Shown: positions 35,101-48,084, numbered from the stretch's first letter. The stretch is DNA of 64,000 bases from Morella rubra (GCA_003952965.2 CM025854.1:28159364-28223363); one strand, 5' to 3'. The notes: generated from the sequence alone by a model not told the origin. A program made the numbers and translations.

Positions 35101-38100
35101 AGGATCCAAATTACAAAAAACTCACATTCTTAACCAATATGGGACTAAGACAATTTATATTCTGACATAAGGAAGTGCAAACCAGGATGTTGCACTTAAA
35201 AATGACTAGTGAAGATTGATTTTTTGAAAATCCTTAGGAACAATTATAAGCCCCAAAATTAGACTTCGAATATGACAAGTCATGAACAAAATCAAAGTCA
35301 TTTCAATTACGGTCGATCAAGCAATTACTCTGGTATACCAACTAGAAGTAGACTTCATAGTCGAATCCATAGAATGCAAAACAGCCTTTCAGCATTACAT
35401 CTCAAAGTTAGAACTCACGAACTTGAATAGCTCACGTGCTTGGTAGGAAATCGAAGGCAAAACAGCCTTTCAGCCTTTCAGCATTACATCTCAAGATGAG
35501 AGGTCCTGAACTTGAATAGCTAGCCTTTCAGCAATATAAAAGTTGGTGAAGATCATTCAACCATTTCTAGTGTGTTATTGTTTGCCTCTAAAATTTGCAT
35601 GGGAAAGTAGTCGGCCTAGGGTCCTGAAAAGTTCAGTAGCATAGGGAAACAATTCGAAAGTTTTAGTGCTAGAAATATATTAAGCGAAATTTTGTTATTT
35701 TCCTGTTTTATGGGGGTGATATGTTTGTTGTGGACCATAATGCTAAAATGATTGCTAGAGCGAATAACAAGTCCTTTAATTACCATGAACTTGGGTCTAT
35801 CAAAGAAAATAGTTGTATGAAGATCACTCACAATTAGCAAGATAAAAGCTTTCATCTTTTGTAAGAAAGATACATTGAGAGCATGTTAAAAAAATAGGCT
35901 TAATTACTGATATAGTTTCTGCGGTATTGACTTTTAACAAATTAGTCCTTGAGGTATAACTTTAGACATATGGGTCCTTTTGTCCACCAAAAATTAATTA
36001 ATTAACGGAAGACCATCATAGATTTGGAGTCGGGATGTCCATTTTCATAGTCGGATAGCCTATTTCAGATTATGTCCTCGTTAATTGATTAAGTTTTAGT
36101 CGATGAAAAGACTTATATGTCTAAAAAATGAACCACAAAGACAAGCTCTTTCAAAGTTAACTCAAGGATTATTTGTTAAAAGTCAATACTACAGGGACTG
36201 TAGCTGTAATTAAGCCAACAAAATATGACAAGGTATGGAATTGGTTCTCTGTCCACTAGGTTAGCTTAAATTAAGTTCTAGATAAGTCCCTTAAGTAAGA
36301 AAGAGAAGGAAGAAGTCACGTAGTTACATTATCAATTTCCTGTTGTTACTTGATGAAAACCATGGTGTGCACAAAGCTAACTGCTGCCTATAGGTTTGGA
36401 GTCGAAATATCTATTTTCGTGGTCGGATAGCCTATTTTGGATTGTGTCCTTGTTAGTGGATTAAATTTTGGTAAATGAAAGGACCTATTTGTCTAAAAAA
36501 ATGGACCACAGGGACCGGCTCATTCAAAGTTATAACTCAATGATTAATTTGTTAAAAGTGAATACTATAAGGACTATAGCTATAACTAAGCAAAAAAAAA
36601 ATGACACGGTATGAAATTGGTTATCTCTCCACTAGGTCAGCTTAAATTAAGTTCTAGATAAAGTCCCTTAAGTAAGAAAGAGAAGGAAGAAGTAACATAA
36701 TTACATTATCACTTGATGAAAACCACGGTGTGCACAAAGCTAACTATATATAGAAGGGTCTATTTAGAGGATCCCACAAACAAAAGTCAGGATGTCCATT
36801 TTCATGGTCGAATAACCTATTACGGACTATGTCCTTGTTAGTGGATTAAGTTTTGGTAGACCAAAGAACCTATATGTCTAAAAAATGGGCCACAAGGACC
36901 TGTTCATTCAAAGTTATACCTCAAGGACTGATATGTTAAAAGTGAATACACAAGGACTGTAGCTGTAATTAAACTAAAAAAATATGACACAGTATGGTAT
37001 TGATTATCTCTGCACTAAGTCAGCTTAAATTAAGTTCTAGATAGCGTCCCTTAAGTAAGAAAGAGAAGGAAGAAGTGATGTAATTACGTTATCAATTTGT
37101 TGTTGTTACTTGACGAAAACCATGGTTTGCACAAAGCTAACTACTGCCTATACAACTGACGTGCAGCTAGTTGAGTTGCACTCTAATTAGTAGAAACGAC
37201 ATGACCACCAAAAAATTGTCTAATGAAATTTGTCTTTTCGTAGAAAAGACATGATCATTGCAAGAGTTTGGCTTGGTTTCTAGAGGTAAAGCCCCAAGAG
37301 AGTGTGAGTGGAAAATAAAGCTCATCCTCGAGCCCTGAGTGCATGGCTTGGCCTCTGGAGCTCATAGATTTGAGTCTCCACTCTCCATGGTCGATTATAC
37401 TAAGGAGATGAGACTAATGTCTATATTGTACATCACTAGCCTCTCATGGGGTGGGAATCAACTTATGCTTCGACCTAATTTTTACGGAGTGCTTGCATAG
37501 TCTCCACATTGTCCTCGCTTAATAGACTTAATTTCTATGGATTAATAGTCTAGGCTCTACTTGAGGTTATTCCCTAACAGATAAGAGTGTTACTACAATC
37601 ATACCTTATTAGGGTGCTCCAACTCTCAATCTTCTCCTTGCCGAATTGAAAAAGAAATATAGAAAGAATGATTTTAGTTTGAATAATCATAGCATCGTCC
37701 AGCTTGCTAAGAATCCAATCTTTCACACTACATATAGTTATGAGTAATGGGTGATATAATTAGACGTGAGATGTGGAAGAGTTAGAATGGTTGCAACTTG
37801 GAAAATTCTACATTATTGACTGAGATCAAATATATTAAGATAAAAGGGCTTGGTGGAGCCTCCCACATGATCAGTTGGATATGTGCCAGTAATCTCTCCA
37901 TAGTGGAATCCGCGTGTTTAAATCGTATAAAAGATAAAGGTTTGAGAAAGGAAAACCATATAGCTTCTTCATACTAGTCCATAAACATATCCATATATAC
38001 ACATACCTACGATAATTGTTGCAGCAAACTTAGACAAGAGAAGTTAAAACTGAGAGAGAAAAGAACCCTAGCTATCAAATAGATAAATATTGAGGGAAAG

Positions 38101-41100
38101 AACCTACTATTGACTCTAATAATACAAATTAAAGTGAAATTAAGAGTTAGTGAAATTAAAGAAATGATAATATAAGGTTATTTTTTGTTTTGAAGAATAC
38201 AATGACAAACAGAAAGATAAAAATGCAAATAGAAATGATTACCAATTTTGAGCATTGTGTCTAGTCGATTTTGGAAGAATTAGAATGTCAACTGAACCTT
38301 AATGATTAAGCTAAAAAAATTTCGGGTAATGATCAATGGTACTTTTTTTTGTCTTTTTTTATTCTCAAATCAGATAAGCCTATATTCATAAAACAAAAAC
38401 GAAAAGTTGCATAATGAGGCTCGTCACAAGTATGAAGAACTCTAGGTCATAAGGGAAGTCCAAGATTACAAGCTGCTAAATCCCTTCAAGGGAAGTAGCT
38501 CAAAAAGAAAGAGAGCATAAACAATACAAACCCTAATTAATGAACCTACATAGAGTGGATAAGTAGGGGTATGCAAAATCTCCGACTTCCACCAAAATTC
38601 TGGTTCCAGCATCCGCTATTAGTTTCGGTTAGCGCCTGTAGCCGATTGCGATACCATAGCACGATTTTCGCATGTTAAGCGAAATAAAAAATTCTCCTAA
38701 TTGAGCGGAAACTTCTACTTTCGAATTGTTCTTTCGATCTTTTTATAAGTATTTTAAAACCTTAGATCAAAACCCACCATTTTCATCTAGGGTTAGTTCT
38801 CTTGAATCTTCCCCCCCTCATTCGACACTCAAACTCACTCTCACTTTGTCTCTGTCGTCTCTCCTTCTCTATTCTCGGCTCTCTCACATCGATCTTTCAC
38901 TCACTCTCGATTTTTTGAAAGCTCAAAATTTTGAGAGAACAAACCCAAATGCGGGAAAAAATATGACTAAAAAGTGGCCAGATTTGTTCAATCACGTCTG
39001 TCGAAGGTTTCGAATTCTGTTTCCGGCTCTATTAACAGCGGAATCCGCCAATTGATAGGTGTAGTAAAGGAGACCGAAATGGAGCCTCCGGCCTTAGCGG
39101 AAGCTCATAGCAGAGAGGCCCCCTCCGCCACCGTCAATACCTCTACCCAGACCTATGGATAAGTTCCCTATAATTTGGAGAAACAAATCAACTTTAACCA
39201 GGAACTAAAGCTCTAGAAGTACTTAAGCCTACTCCCCACAACTCGAGGGAATAGGAAACAGTATCAACTATCAAAGTGACACTAGCTAGGATCAAGGAAA
39301 AAAAAAAGTGACACTTGCTAGGATAAACTGTATCTCCCTAGATAGTCCAATTTAGGGATGCAAACTAACTCCCATGACCCTAGTATTCAATAGAAAAAAT
39401 TTAGGCTTGTCTTTCCGGCGATATTGTTTTGTTCAACTATACTTTGGTGAGATTTTCTAGGTATGTTGATGGCATGATCGGCAGTTAAGGGTAAATTTTT
39501 TTTATAGTTGTCATGATCAAATAATTGAACTTTTGGTGATCATGATATACAGTGAAATCCTCTAGCCTTGTCTAAGGGAGCTCTAGTCTCCTTACTTTAC
39601 ACTGGATTGGAATTTGAAGGTAGACTCTACAGTCCCTCACTTTTTTCCTCCCTGAGTTTTTTCACATAAGGTATCTCATAGTGTTTTCGGTTTTTGTTGC
39701 TGATGGTTGTGGTTAATACTTGCTTCATTAACCGCTCTTAGTTGTGCAGCCATTTCAATCATATTTCCGGCGATATATGATTTATGTTGGCTAGGCCTTG
39801 ATTGCCTATTTGTTTTCCTATATTTCTAGGTTCGTCATCTCCCACGGTTTTGCTATCCACGGGAATATTGTGTTTGCTTAAAAAAAATCTCAATTTCAGA
39901 AAAGCCAACAGGTCGTTAACATTTTGGTACTCTAGAAGCAAGATGGAGTCTTGAACCTAAAAAAAAATGGACAATCTTCATGACTTATAATAATGATTGC
40001 CCTTTGTTAAAAGAGCTAGCTGCACTTGACTACCGGATCATTAATTGACTTAGCTTTGCATGTTCAAAGCGCTTGTGGGACTAGTACTTTGAAGTCAGAC
40101 CTTTCATCATGGATTTCCAGCAGACTCAATCTTTATCTTAACGGAATATTAGATGTACGAGACAAATCAAATGATCAAAAACTTATACTTCTTCTCACGT
40201 AATTCGTGCCCACTAGACAAGGCACAAATCCTAAAACATTGAAAGCGATAGAGAATACGCTAGCTGTATTACATCAGGATCAGTAACGACACTAATATGA
40301 TAAGGAGGAGTCTTGGATTTAGCACTTACTATGACTCTCATTTCATCTAGTTGACCTAGCTAGTAGAATCCAGGAACGTCAGTTAATTGTTTGGACCTTT
40401 CACCTTACTCTTTTTTCCCTTTCTTGGCGAGATGCAAGTGCTTCCTAATCAGACTAGACTTTTTTCTTTTCTGCAACGTATTGTTGTAATTAACCATTAT
40501 AACCCTTTTGTTCTAATTAGCTTCTGTGTATTTTAATGGAACTAGTAGCAAGGAGGGGGACGAGGAGTAGGCACAGGAAAAGGAAGAATACAAGGTCCAT
40601 TAATCAATGAACAATCTATTGCGCACTACTTAACTCGTTTTGATTACAATCAGATAATAACTTTTCTCATTGATGAGGGACGTTAGAAGAAACACTGTAG
40701 GCAGCTTGGATACATATTCTTGTTTAATTTTCTGAACGTGTAGCGAGGCCTTTGGATCAAACAACTAATTCTTAGGCATGGATAAATCAGTGAAGGTTTC
40801 CACAAAGGGGTTAGTGGTGGGACTCAAATTTGGACAAACGCTACCCTTAGGCACCTGGAACTTTTCTCCACAGCTGAATGCGTTTCCTTCTATCCATATG
40901 TATGCTTTGGAGTTTGGAGCATTACCACTAATCGACTCTTTTGAAGGCAAGATTTCCCGGGAATGGCACTACTTTTGCGACATATGCAAAAAGTTGGAAA
41001 GGTTGGGGGTGATATAGAAACAAAAGAGTTGCTCAAAAAGATTATCTAAACTCAAGCTGCAAGAGTAATTTCAAAACACACTACCTACGCTATGACTCAG

Positions 41101-42797
41101 TTTTGTTAGTGTCCTTGTTTTATTCATTACATAGAAGCTGTTTGAAAAGAGAGAGCGAGAAAAGAAAAAGGAAAGAACGATCGAGTTGATGGACTAGGGT
41201 AGTTATATGATTTGAGTGCCTTTCAGTTTTCAGTAATTCGTTCTCTCACGTGAATGGTGAATCTCACTATATGTACTTCTATTCAAGGGACTCGTTATTA
41301 TCTGGGAGGATGACTATTGCTGCATGAGTAGTATTAGTTAGTTTTCTCCAAATTGGCTAACCTTCACTCTACGTTCTAATTAACTGGAGACATCTTTGGA
41401 GTACAAGTTTTAGGAATGACTCTTAAATGTTTGCTAATTCCCAGGTATAAATAAGCTCACTGCAAAGTATATGAATGAATCAACATATGGAAGTTAGAGG
41501 AATCAACAAGACCATTAATAGAACCAAATTAGAAGGATTAGATATACTGGGCGTTTCGAGTAGCTTTCCTAATATATTAACGAAAACAAACACCCTTCTT
41601 ACCTAAACGAAATACATCTAAATAATTGTGGCAGGTGTATCCTAGCTACTTTTGTCTCAACATAAATGGGTATTTATGGTTGGACGATCTCTGTGGAGAT
41701 CTTAAATAACGAACTTTTTGTATGCAATCCTTTCCACGACTAAAATCATTGAGAAGGCCGCCTCCTCCTTGGTGAATGACCAACATTGGATACTAGCGAA
41801 TACTAGGTTATAAAACCGAAAAAAATGAGCACCACGCCCCATGACACACAGCTCAAGGACACCTGTGTCCATATATTATAGATCTACTTGTACTACGTAT
41901 TCAACTAGTATAATGCTTCACAGATATCCACTAATGCTATGATCCAATTAATGCAATGTGGTGTCTGTGAGGCAGTGATCAATATCCTGTACGAAAGGAT
42001 ATGAAAACAAACCATCACAATCTATCTTTTGAATTGAAGCAAGTCAATTGTCCACTTTAAAAATTAGAGACACAACCGCACTAGGCTTTTCTTTTGTTTT
42101 TCTTGTAGCGTTTTCTTTTGTAAGAAAGAAAATCTTTCCTCTTGTTTTTCCTTCTTGTTTTGGTAGCTGCTAGAAGAAGCATAGCAAAAAAATTGGAGTG
42201 CTATGTAAAAGGATCAAAGTTCTATTTAGTCTTATCCAGCAACCCGTGCTTGTGCTTTAAAGACTGAGAATAAGGAGGAGAGAAAGAGAGTGTGGCTTAT
42301 GGACTCAGTAGGTTAATAATTGTCCTAACACACCAGTGCATCGGATGAAATGACACTAAATTTGGTGATGTTTATGCAATATGCAGGCCATGACATACAA
42401 ACACTCAGTGGTGGATGACCTAGCTAGATTTGGCGATTTCAGTGTGATATGCAGTCCGTGACATAATAGCAGCTAATATCTTTTGATAACACAGATCCAT
42501 AAAATAAGAAGAGAAGTAGAGAAATAAAAAGAATAACCCTCTAAAATGCAATAACAAACGAACAACCACAACAAAAAAAGATGAAGATCAACCATAGAGT
42601 ATAAGTATGAACCTCGACTCGGAGGAATACTCAAAGAGCTTCCCTTTGGTGGAGAACACAATCAAAGCTACCTCAGCATCGCATAGCACCGAGATCTCAT
42701 GAGCTTTCTTGAGCAACCCGGTCCGCCGCTTGGAGAACGTCACTTGCCTGCTGATCTTGTTCTCGATTCGCTTAAGCTGAACCCTACCTCTCCCCAT
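32105..42797 (-). CDS. MIKC MADS-box transcription factor, SQUAMOSA (AP1/FUL/AGL79) clade
   Basis: DNA-binding regulator of the floral meristem/fruit identity clade, expected in the nucleus, binding CArG boxes in complexes with SEP proteins. Exons on the minus strand: 42797-42613 (185 nt), 33771-33693 (79), 33439-33375 (65), 32956-32857 (100), 32738-32697 (42), 32610-32569 (42), 32455-32316 (140), and a probable last exon 32171-32105 (67), giving 239 residues. The first six lengths match the canonical MIKC pattern. The MADS domain begins [20 protein letters not shown] and contains [20 protein letters not shown]. The K box includes [13 protein letters not shown] and [15 protein letters not shown]. 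The C-terminal region has a Pro/Gln-rich stretch (PPQQPPP). The last exon is uncertain: an acceptor 2 nt upstream (exon from 32173) would read on to 31948. Neither end shows the LPPWML motif of FUL or the farnesylation box of AP1. Intron 1 is about 8.8 kb. Confidence 0.88.
34806..34893. repeat. Three consecutive perfect hairpins in SQUA intron 1
   Basis: Hairpin 1: CCATCAAT, 7 nt loop, ATTGATGG (34806-34828). Hairpin 2: CTCAATCAAGG, 2 nt, CCTTGATTGAG (34831-34854). Hairpin 3: CCACAAATTAG, 4 nt, CTAATTTGTGG (34868-34893). Each stem is perfect, and three occur within 88 bp. The segment could be the end of a solo LTR or another element, since a TATA-like CTTATAAAC follows at about 34936. Confidence 0.75.
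35888..36225. mobile_element. Mutator-like MITE in SQUA intron 1
   Basis: The element 35897-36216 (320 bp) starts GGCTTAATTACTGATATAGT and its end, inverted, starts GGCTTAATTACAGCTACAGT. Homology of the arms extends past GTATTGACTTTTAACAAAT. The flanks AAAAAAATA (35888-35896) and AACAAAATA (36217-36225) form a 9 bp target duplication with one difference, as expected for Mutator-type elements. Confidence 0.7.
36021..37150. repeat. Three-copy tandem array built on the MITE and its flank
   Basis: A unit of about 372-385 bp recurs three times. The ATTTTC marker lies at 36041, 36413 and 36798. Each unit contains the right two-thirds of the MITE followed by the same flank, with shared segments AAGTAAGAAAGAGAAGGAAG and TGCACAAAGCTAACT. 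The unit begins inside the MITE and runs into single-copy flank, so the array arose after the MITE insertion. Copies differ at many sites, so it is not a recent assembly error. Unit 2 ends with a 30-odd bp segment (TATATATAGAAGGGTCTATT and onward) also found at about 35077-35107. Confidence 0.8.
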
Positions 42798-43075
42798 TTC
42801 TGCTCGTGCTCTTTTCTCTAGCTAACAAAAATCCGTGGAAAAATGTCTGAAAGAAAGAAAACCACAAAGAAAATTGTCCGAGAAAAACCCTAAAGAGGGT
42901 TCATTTGAAGGAGATAAAAGGAAAGCACCTGGTCGATGATGATGCTGATAGTGGGTGTTTTAGTTTATCATGGGTATCTTTCTATTTTGGTGTTTGAGAA
43001 GGGTTTTCAGTTATATTATGAACCAAAAGGCTTTCTATGTATATATGGGCAAAGAAATATAGGAGAACAAGGTCG

Positions 43076-43101
<26 letters not shown>
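42798..43101 (-). promoter_or_regulatory. Proximal promoter and leader of the SQUA-clade gene
   Basis: Upstream of the ATG at 42797, a TATA-like TATATACA lies at 43039-43046 on the minus strand, about 245 bp from the start. A (GA)n run (43076-43101; CT repeats on the coding strand) lies just upstream of it. GA repeats bind BPC-type GAGA factors known to act on floral homeotic genes; binding here is inference. Confidence 0.4.
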
Positions 43102-43107
<6 letters not shown>

Positions 43108-43769
43108 TAATCTAACGCTACTGGGGAGTGAGTGCGCATGGTATTGTGGAAGGAGGGGTGGTAAGGAAACGAGAGAGGTTGGGGCAATGCGTTGTCGAGT
43201 TGCGATTGGAGGGAACTGGAGCATAGTCATTACTGTCTCATTTTTAGCCACAGGCTTGGAGGCAGTCCGTACAGAGATCCTGTCAGCGGAGCTCTGCGGG
43301 ACCAGAAGGGGGCATTCTGTCTTTTGCCAGCTTGTAGCATTCGTGCGTACTGGTGACTGACGGCGCTTCACTTTCACTACCAGCATTCATCATGCCGTTG
43401 TTCCTATTGCCTGTTACTTTATCTTTTTCAAATTTTTACGGTAGGGATATTGGACGTCCAAGTTATAAGGTAAGTGATCCGTATCCTACGCCATATTAGT
43501 ACAACCTTACAAAAATTAATGTTGGTAATGGTGTCGATCGAACTGGGCTTAGACACCTAAGGCATCCGATGCTCACGTACATTGTAGCTAGATAGATCAC
43601 AAATTCAAATCTCAACCAACTAATAAAAATATATAGCTTCTAATTTCCAATAAATATGAAGGGTTTTTTTTAATCAAAATTAAGACTTGAGTCTTTAATT
43701 TGTGTCTGAATTTTGCTAGCTCATATCTAATTGTCGTGCGTTTGTTCCCTCTTCCTTTTGCAGTCAAAT

Positions 43770-43991
43770 GCCTAATCTTGACATGCCATTATTTTTCACG
43801 TGATATGTTCTAGATCATGATAGAATTAGAGGCTCTCCCCCGTCCCTCTCTTTCTCTCTCTGTAGAGTCTAGAACACCCACAGGCCACAGCAGCACCACG
43901 ATCATGACCCATCCCCTCGCAAGTCACATTAATTCCTTTTTAAGTCAACTAACCATTAACCCAAAGAAAAAAAAAAAGAAGCCTAATCTTG
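43770..43991 (+). mobile_element. 200 bp poly(A)-tailed insertion with 11 bp TSD, SQUA promoter
   Basis: GCCTAATCTTG occurs at 43770-43780 and 43981-43991. The 200 bp between (43781-43980) end in an A-rich tail (about 43963-43980). The body is CT-rich and has no RNA polymerase III boxes or protein that I recognise. It fits a SINE-like or short retrocopied RNA insertion, about 1 kb upstream of the SQUA start codon. Confidence 0.65.
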
Positions 43992-46750
43992 TGCCTAATT
44001 AAGCAAGATGTTTCTGCAAAAGGCAAATGATCAAACTCAAACTATGAGTAATCCCTTGCTTTTGAGAGACCGAAAATTGAAGTCGGACCCACGGTGCCAA
44101 TCGGTCATTAACGCAAAGCAAGCTGCTTGAGTCCGCGCGTCCGTGCTTGCTGGCGGAGTTATATTGGAATTCGGCGACCCTGCATGCGTTGGACCTCAGG
44201 CCGTACGTCTTTGGGGAAGTCCTGATCAGCTCTATTAAGCACAGTTTGGCTCAGATAGCAGGCCTGTAGACGTTGCATATATAATGCGTACTCGATATAA
44301 TTAGGTGGGACGGGATACTCTGACACGATCTAATGTCATGCAGAACGTGAAACAGGCTGCCGGCCGGTACATTTAGAATGAGATAATTAACTCCGAATTC
44401 AGAAGTTATATATATATATATATAATAATTAGGTCTTTTCAATAGTTTGAGTTATATATGCGCGCAGTTAGACTGAAAATTCAAGAATATGTTAGAGCAG
44501 CTTAAGTGATAGATCAAAATCTTAAGAACTAATTAACTATGTACATTTATAGAGAGAAAAAAAAAAATGAATCCCCAAAGTCATTATTCCCTTTGCCAGC
44601 TAAAGTACACTAAAACTGAAACAGAACCAGTACACATAATCTATAGATATATACATAATCCTCGGTCCCAAACGTGACTGAAAGGCCATCAAACCAATAA
44701 AATGATAAATATTGCATGTTATATGGATAATGGTAATGAAGATATGCTTTTTGTGGTCCATACATCAGATTGAAAAATAAAATGAAAAAGCACAGAGAAT
44801 ATATATGCTATATATTGATAAATGGGATTTGATATTTTAATGTACTATTTTAGGTCTAAAATGTGCGTCTTTTAAAAGTGGTCCCGTTAGTATTGACGAA
44901 CATATATGTATTGAATCCGAAGTTCCGTGCACCTCCTGCTCCTTAAAATAAAACGGCAGGGGACCACGATCTGCAAGCGGCCTCGTAGACCTAAACTAGC
45001 CATTAAGGATCAAAACGAGTCCTATAGAGCTATTATCTGCATGAGTTGATCATGGGGACCATTCTAGACACCTAGTCGAATTTCAGAGGAAAACAGAACG
45101 TTGGGGTGGGTGTTTGGTTCCTAGGAACGAGTGGGGACGACCGACTGACCAAGTGCAAATCCTAATTAATTACCGAGGAGGCCCGTAGGTTGTGGGTCAT
45201 TGCAATTTGCATTTGCAGTGACATTATTTCTTACAACCCCCCAACGAAAAAAGAGTTTAAAAAGGACAAAGCTCCTGGAAACACGCCAGCGCTCATCGAG
45301 CATTATTAGTTCAAAACAAAAAAATCCCTCTCACTATAGCTGGAACTGGGGGCCGGATGAGGCTTTTTACCATATGACATGCTGATGCATGTTCCAGGGC
45401 GTTCTCTTCAAACGGACACCAAAAAGGACACGACGGTGGATTTACCATTAGCTTTGGGACCCGATAGATGTCATCTTCGCCGTGGCTAATTAAAATCTTG
45501 TACGAGCGAGGAAGTAGAAACACCATAGATCTAGCATGCGCACTGAAAAGTCAAGCCCGTCCAGTTGCATCAATAAATGGACAGGTAGTTGGGCTCCACC
45601 GATTAGCTACCTAGCAAGCTCGATTTCAATCCCTCACTACTCCTTCCGCGACTTTAATGGTGTGTGTAGGGGGAAGAAGCGTCTATTCATGCAGAGGGCT
45701 TTGAATTCTCAATAGTTCTCTTGGGCCCATGGATATCAACCGGTAAGCCCGAATTCAATTTCTCGCGTCTCCTCTGCGACTTAAATTTAATAAGTGTGCG
45801 TTTTTATTGCGTGTGGAGAGCGAGAGACCTCTGTACATGCGGAGCTTTGGATTCTCATTGCAATTTTTGGCCCAAAATTTTTACGTGCACTCTCGAGCTA
45901 GTCGCAATGTGCACACCATCTGTTCTGAGGTCCGTCCTAAACGGAACACGAAAATGGTATACAATTTCCTTTATTACTTAAAAATAAATTAATAAAAAGT
46001 AGCCCGAGCTTAATTTGGGTTTTCATAGGAACATTCTCCAGATTCTCCTGTTTTAAGGGAATACGAGAAGCGCATCCCCTTCACGCGCGGGAGACGAGAG
46101 TCTCCCATCGTGTAAAACGACGCTTTGAATCCACTTATACATTCGTGTCAGTACTATAATAATGACGCAAATAAGAATGACGCAAATAATAATTGACGCA
46201 AACATGTGATCGTTCATCTTGTATACGCTGAGTTAATTGTTCTGTAACTACTACCTACCCAAAAGTTTCACCTTACGAAAGTGCGTTTGTTTGCTCAATT
46301 TTTTAGAGGTCTAAAATTTTCACTACATCAAACACATTTTATAAATTTTAATAAATTTTAAATTTTTACACATATATTTTATACTTTTCACAAATTCTAA
46401 TAAACTTCAACATTCAAAGATTTTCAAAATTTTAAAAATATTTTATAAAATTTTGATAAACAAATACCCCTAAAATATCTTCTTATTTAGCATCTTACAA
46501 GATTCTCAAGTTTCCATTGAATTTGTTAAAAAAATGATTTTTTAAATAAAAAAATTAAAAAACTACAAAATCTGAAAAACTTTACACACACACTCTCTAA
46601 TACAAGTCAATCTCAAATTTCAATAAAAATAATCTCTTATCCACTTTGTCTTTTGAGAAGTTGCTGAAAAAAACTGAGTTGATATCATTAACTAGACAAG
46701 AGTTTTTCTTAATTTCTCTCCCTTTATTTTGGGTCATATCACCTATATCA

Positions 46751-46786
<36 letters not shown>

Positions 46787-47342
46787 GTCAGCCTCATCCT
46801 ACTAGCTCGCATTCTTATTTATAGCTATAAGACACACTTTCCATCAAATTAAAATTCTACCGATTAAGATTTTATGAAATTTTCTATTCTAAATTATATC
46901 ACGTAATTTAGAAAAAAATAAATACAACAAGTAAAATTTTATTATAAAATTTATATTATTTAAAACTAAATAATATAATTTTTATTTATTATATTTATCT
47001 ATTTTTAAATTATACTGTAACATGAATTATAAAAAAATTCCAATCATAACATGCAGACAACGTGGCTACAGTAACCCACGAAGACCGAGGTGGATCACTA
47101 ACACAGCAGTTATTGTTTTTTTTTTTTTTTCTCTCTGTTCATTATGAAGGCATAAATAAAAGGAGGTGTGTACCAAGACTTCTACGAAGTTGTACAGTTT
47201 GCTGGCGAAGGAGTACAGGCTCTCTGCAATATCTCTAATAATGAAATTAAAGCTGAACCTATTGATCCTCCAACCTGTTGTTCAGTTATTGAATCATTTA
47301 CTCAGTCTATGCAGTATTTTATCTGTCAGTCGTATCATGCGT
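43992..47342. other. Intergenic region upstream of the SQUA-clade gene
   Basis: Contains a short TA repeat near 44409-44423 and a (TC)n repeat at 46754-46783. Several small open frames (for example 45200-45385 and 45721-45981) have no recognisable product. No gene is called here. Confidence 0.5.
46754..46783. repeat. (TC)n microsatellite
   Basis: About 15 TC units. Confidence 0.95.
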
Positions 47343-48084
47343 TAAGGCTGCGTTTAACTATCAAAATTTTTCCAAAATTTTGGATTCTTCCAAAATTTTT
47401 GCTGAAATACGTGACTTTGTTTAAAATATTACATATCAAACTTATTTTTTCTATTTCAGCCCCTAAAATTGCTGTAAATAATTACCAATGAAGTGCTGCC
47501 TGATCGAATGAGAAGAGTGGGGTGGGGGCTAGCTAGTGACCTTTAGCTCAACTGGGAGGAGTCTCCTCCCTTTTTGGGAGGGTTAGTACCAGGGGTGGAA
47601 CCCTCCTCCCCCCCTCCCCCAACCCGCAGGCTAAGTCCTGCTCCACCAGTCGCCTATAAAAAAAAAATTAAAAAAAAAATAAAAAAGAAAAAGAAAAGAA
47701 AAGGGGAGGAAGGAAGTGGAAACGGTGTGTAGTTTTAATACTAAAAACTATACGCTGTTTAGGGATCAAAAAAAAGAAAATGCATTTAACGAGATGCCAA
47801 CACGTGAATTTGTTGGCGCATTGTTTTATATTTTTAAATATTTTTTTTATTATCTAATAAAATAATAAATAATATTCTCTCTCATATACATTAATCCCAA
47901 ACAAACAAACACCCAATCATTATCAATTATTACTACCATAATATTTTCCAACATTTACACAAACACATTTCAAAATTTTAGCACTTTTTACAAACTTCAA
48001 TTCCACCTCTTTTTTATAAAAAAAAAAAGTACCAAAATTTTACAAACCACTCAAAATTTTGTCAATCAACCAAACGCAGCCTAA
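47343..48084. mobile_element. PIF/Harbinger-like non-autonomous element with TAA duplication
   Basis: Element 47346-48081 (736 bp). The left end is GGCTGCGTTTAACTATC; the right end, inverted, is GGCTGCGTTTGGTTGATT. It is flanked by TAA at 47343-47345 and 48082-48084, the usual Harbinger target triplet. The sub-terminal sequence is AT-rich with recurring CAAAATTTT. No transposase is present. Confidence 0.7.
47540..47700 (+). mobile_element. Possible SINE nested in the Harbinger-like element
   Basis: TTAGCTCAACTGGGAGGAG at 47543-47561 fits an RNA polymerase III A box. A degenerate B-box-like GGGGTGGAACC follows at 47592, and a long A-rich tail starts at about 47658. The B box is poor and no target-site duplication was found. 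Confidence 0.4.

Larger units (their letters stand above)
33772..42612 (-). other. 8.8 kb first intron of the SQUA-clade gene
   Basis: The intron is defined by the exon 1 donor at 42612 and the exon 2 acceptor at 33772. Long first introns with regulatory content are known for AP1/FUL/VRN1 genes. This one contains three adjacent hairpins, a MITE, a three-copy tandem array (all listed separately) and otherwise AT-rich single-copy-looking sequence. The frames at 38726-39162 and 40778-41017 have no recognisable product. Confidence 0.8.

Noticed and set aside
34789-35170. Possible solo LTR
   Set aside because: It contains a TATA-like box and starts TG, but no convincing CA end with a 5 bp duplication was found.
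38565-39165. Possible hAT-type end (TAGGGGTATGCAAA) followed by a 109-codon frame
   Set aside because: No matching inverted end or 8 bp duplication was found, and the frame resembles no transposase; kept as unexplained intron sequence.
43037-43360. Overlapping plus and minus frames (including 42982-43386) near the GA repeat
   Set aside because: Composition is driven by GA repeats and the SQUA promoter; no family match.
43556-43640. Possible SINE B box (AATTCAAATC)
   Set aside because: No A box at the correct spacing and no tail next to it.
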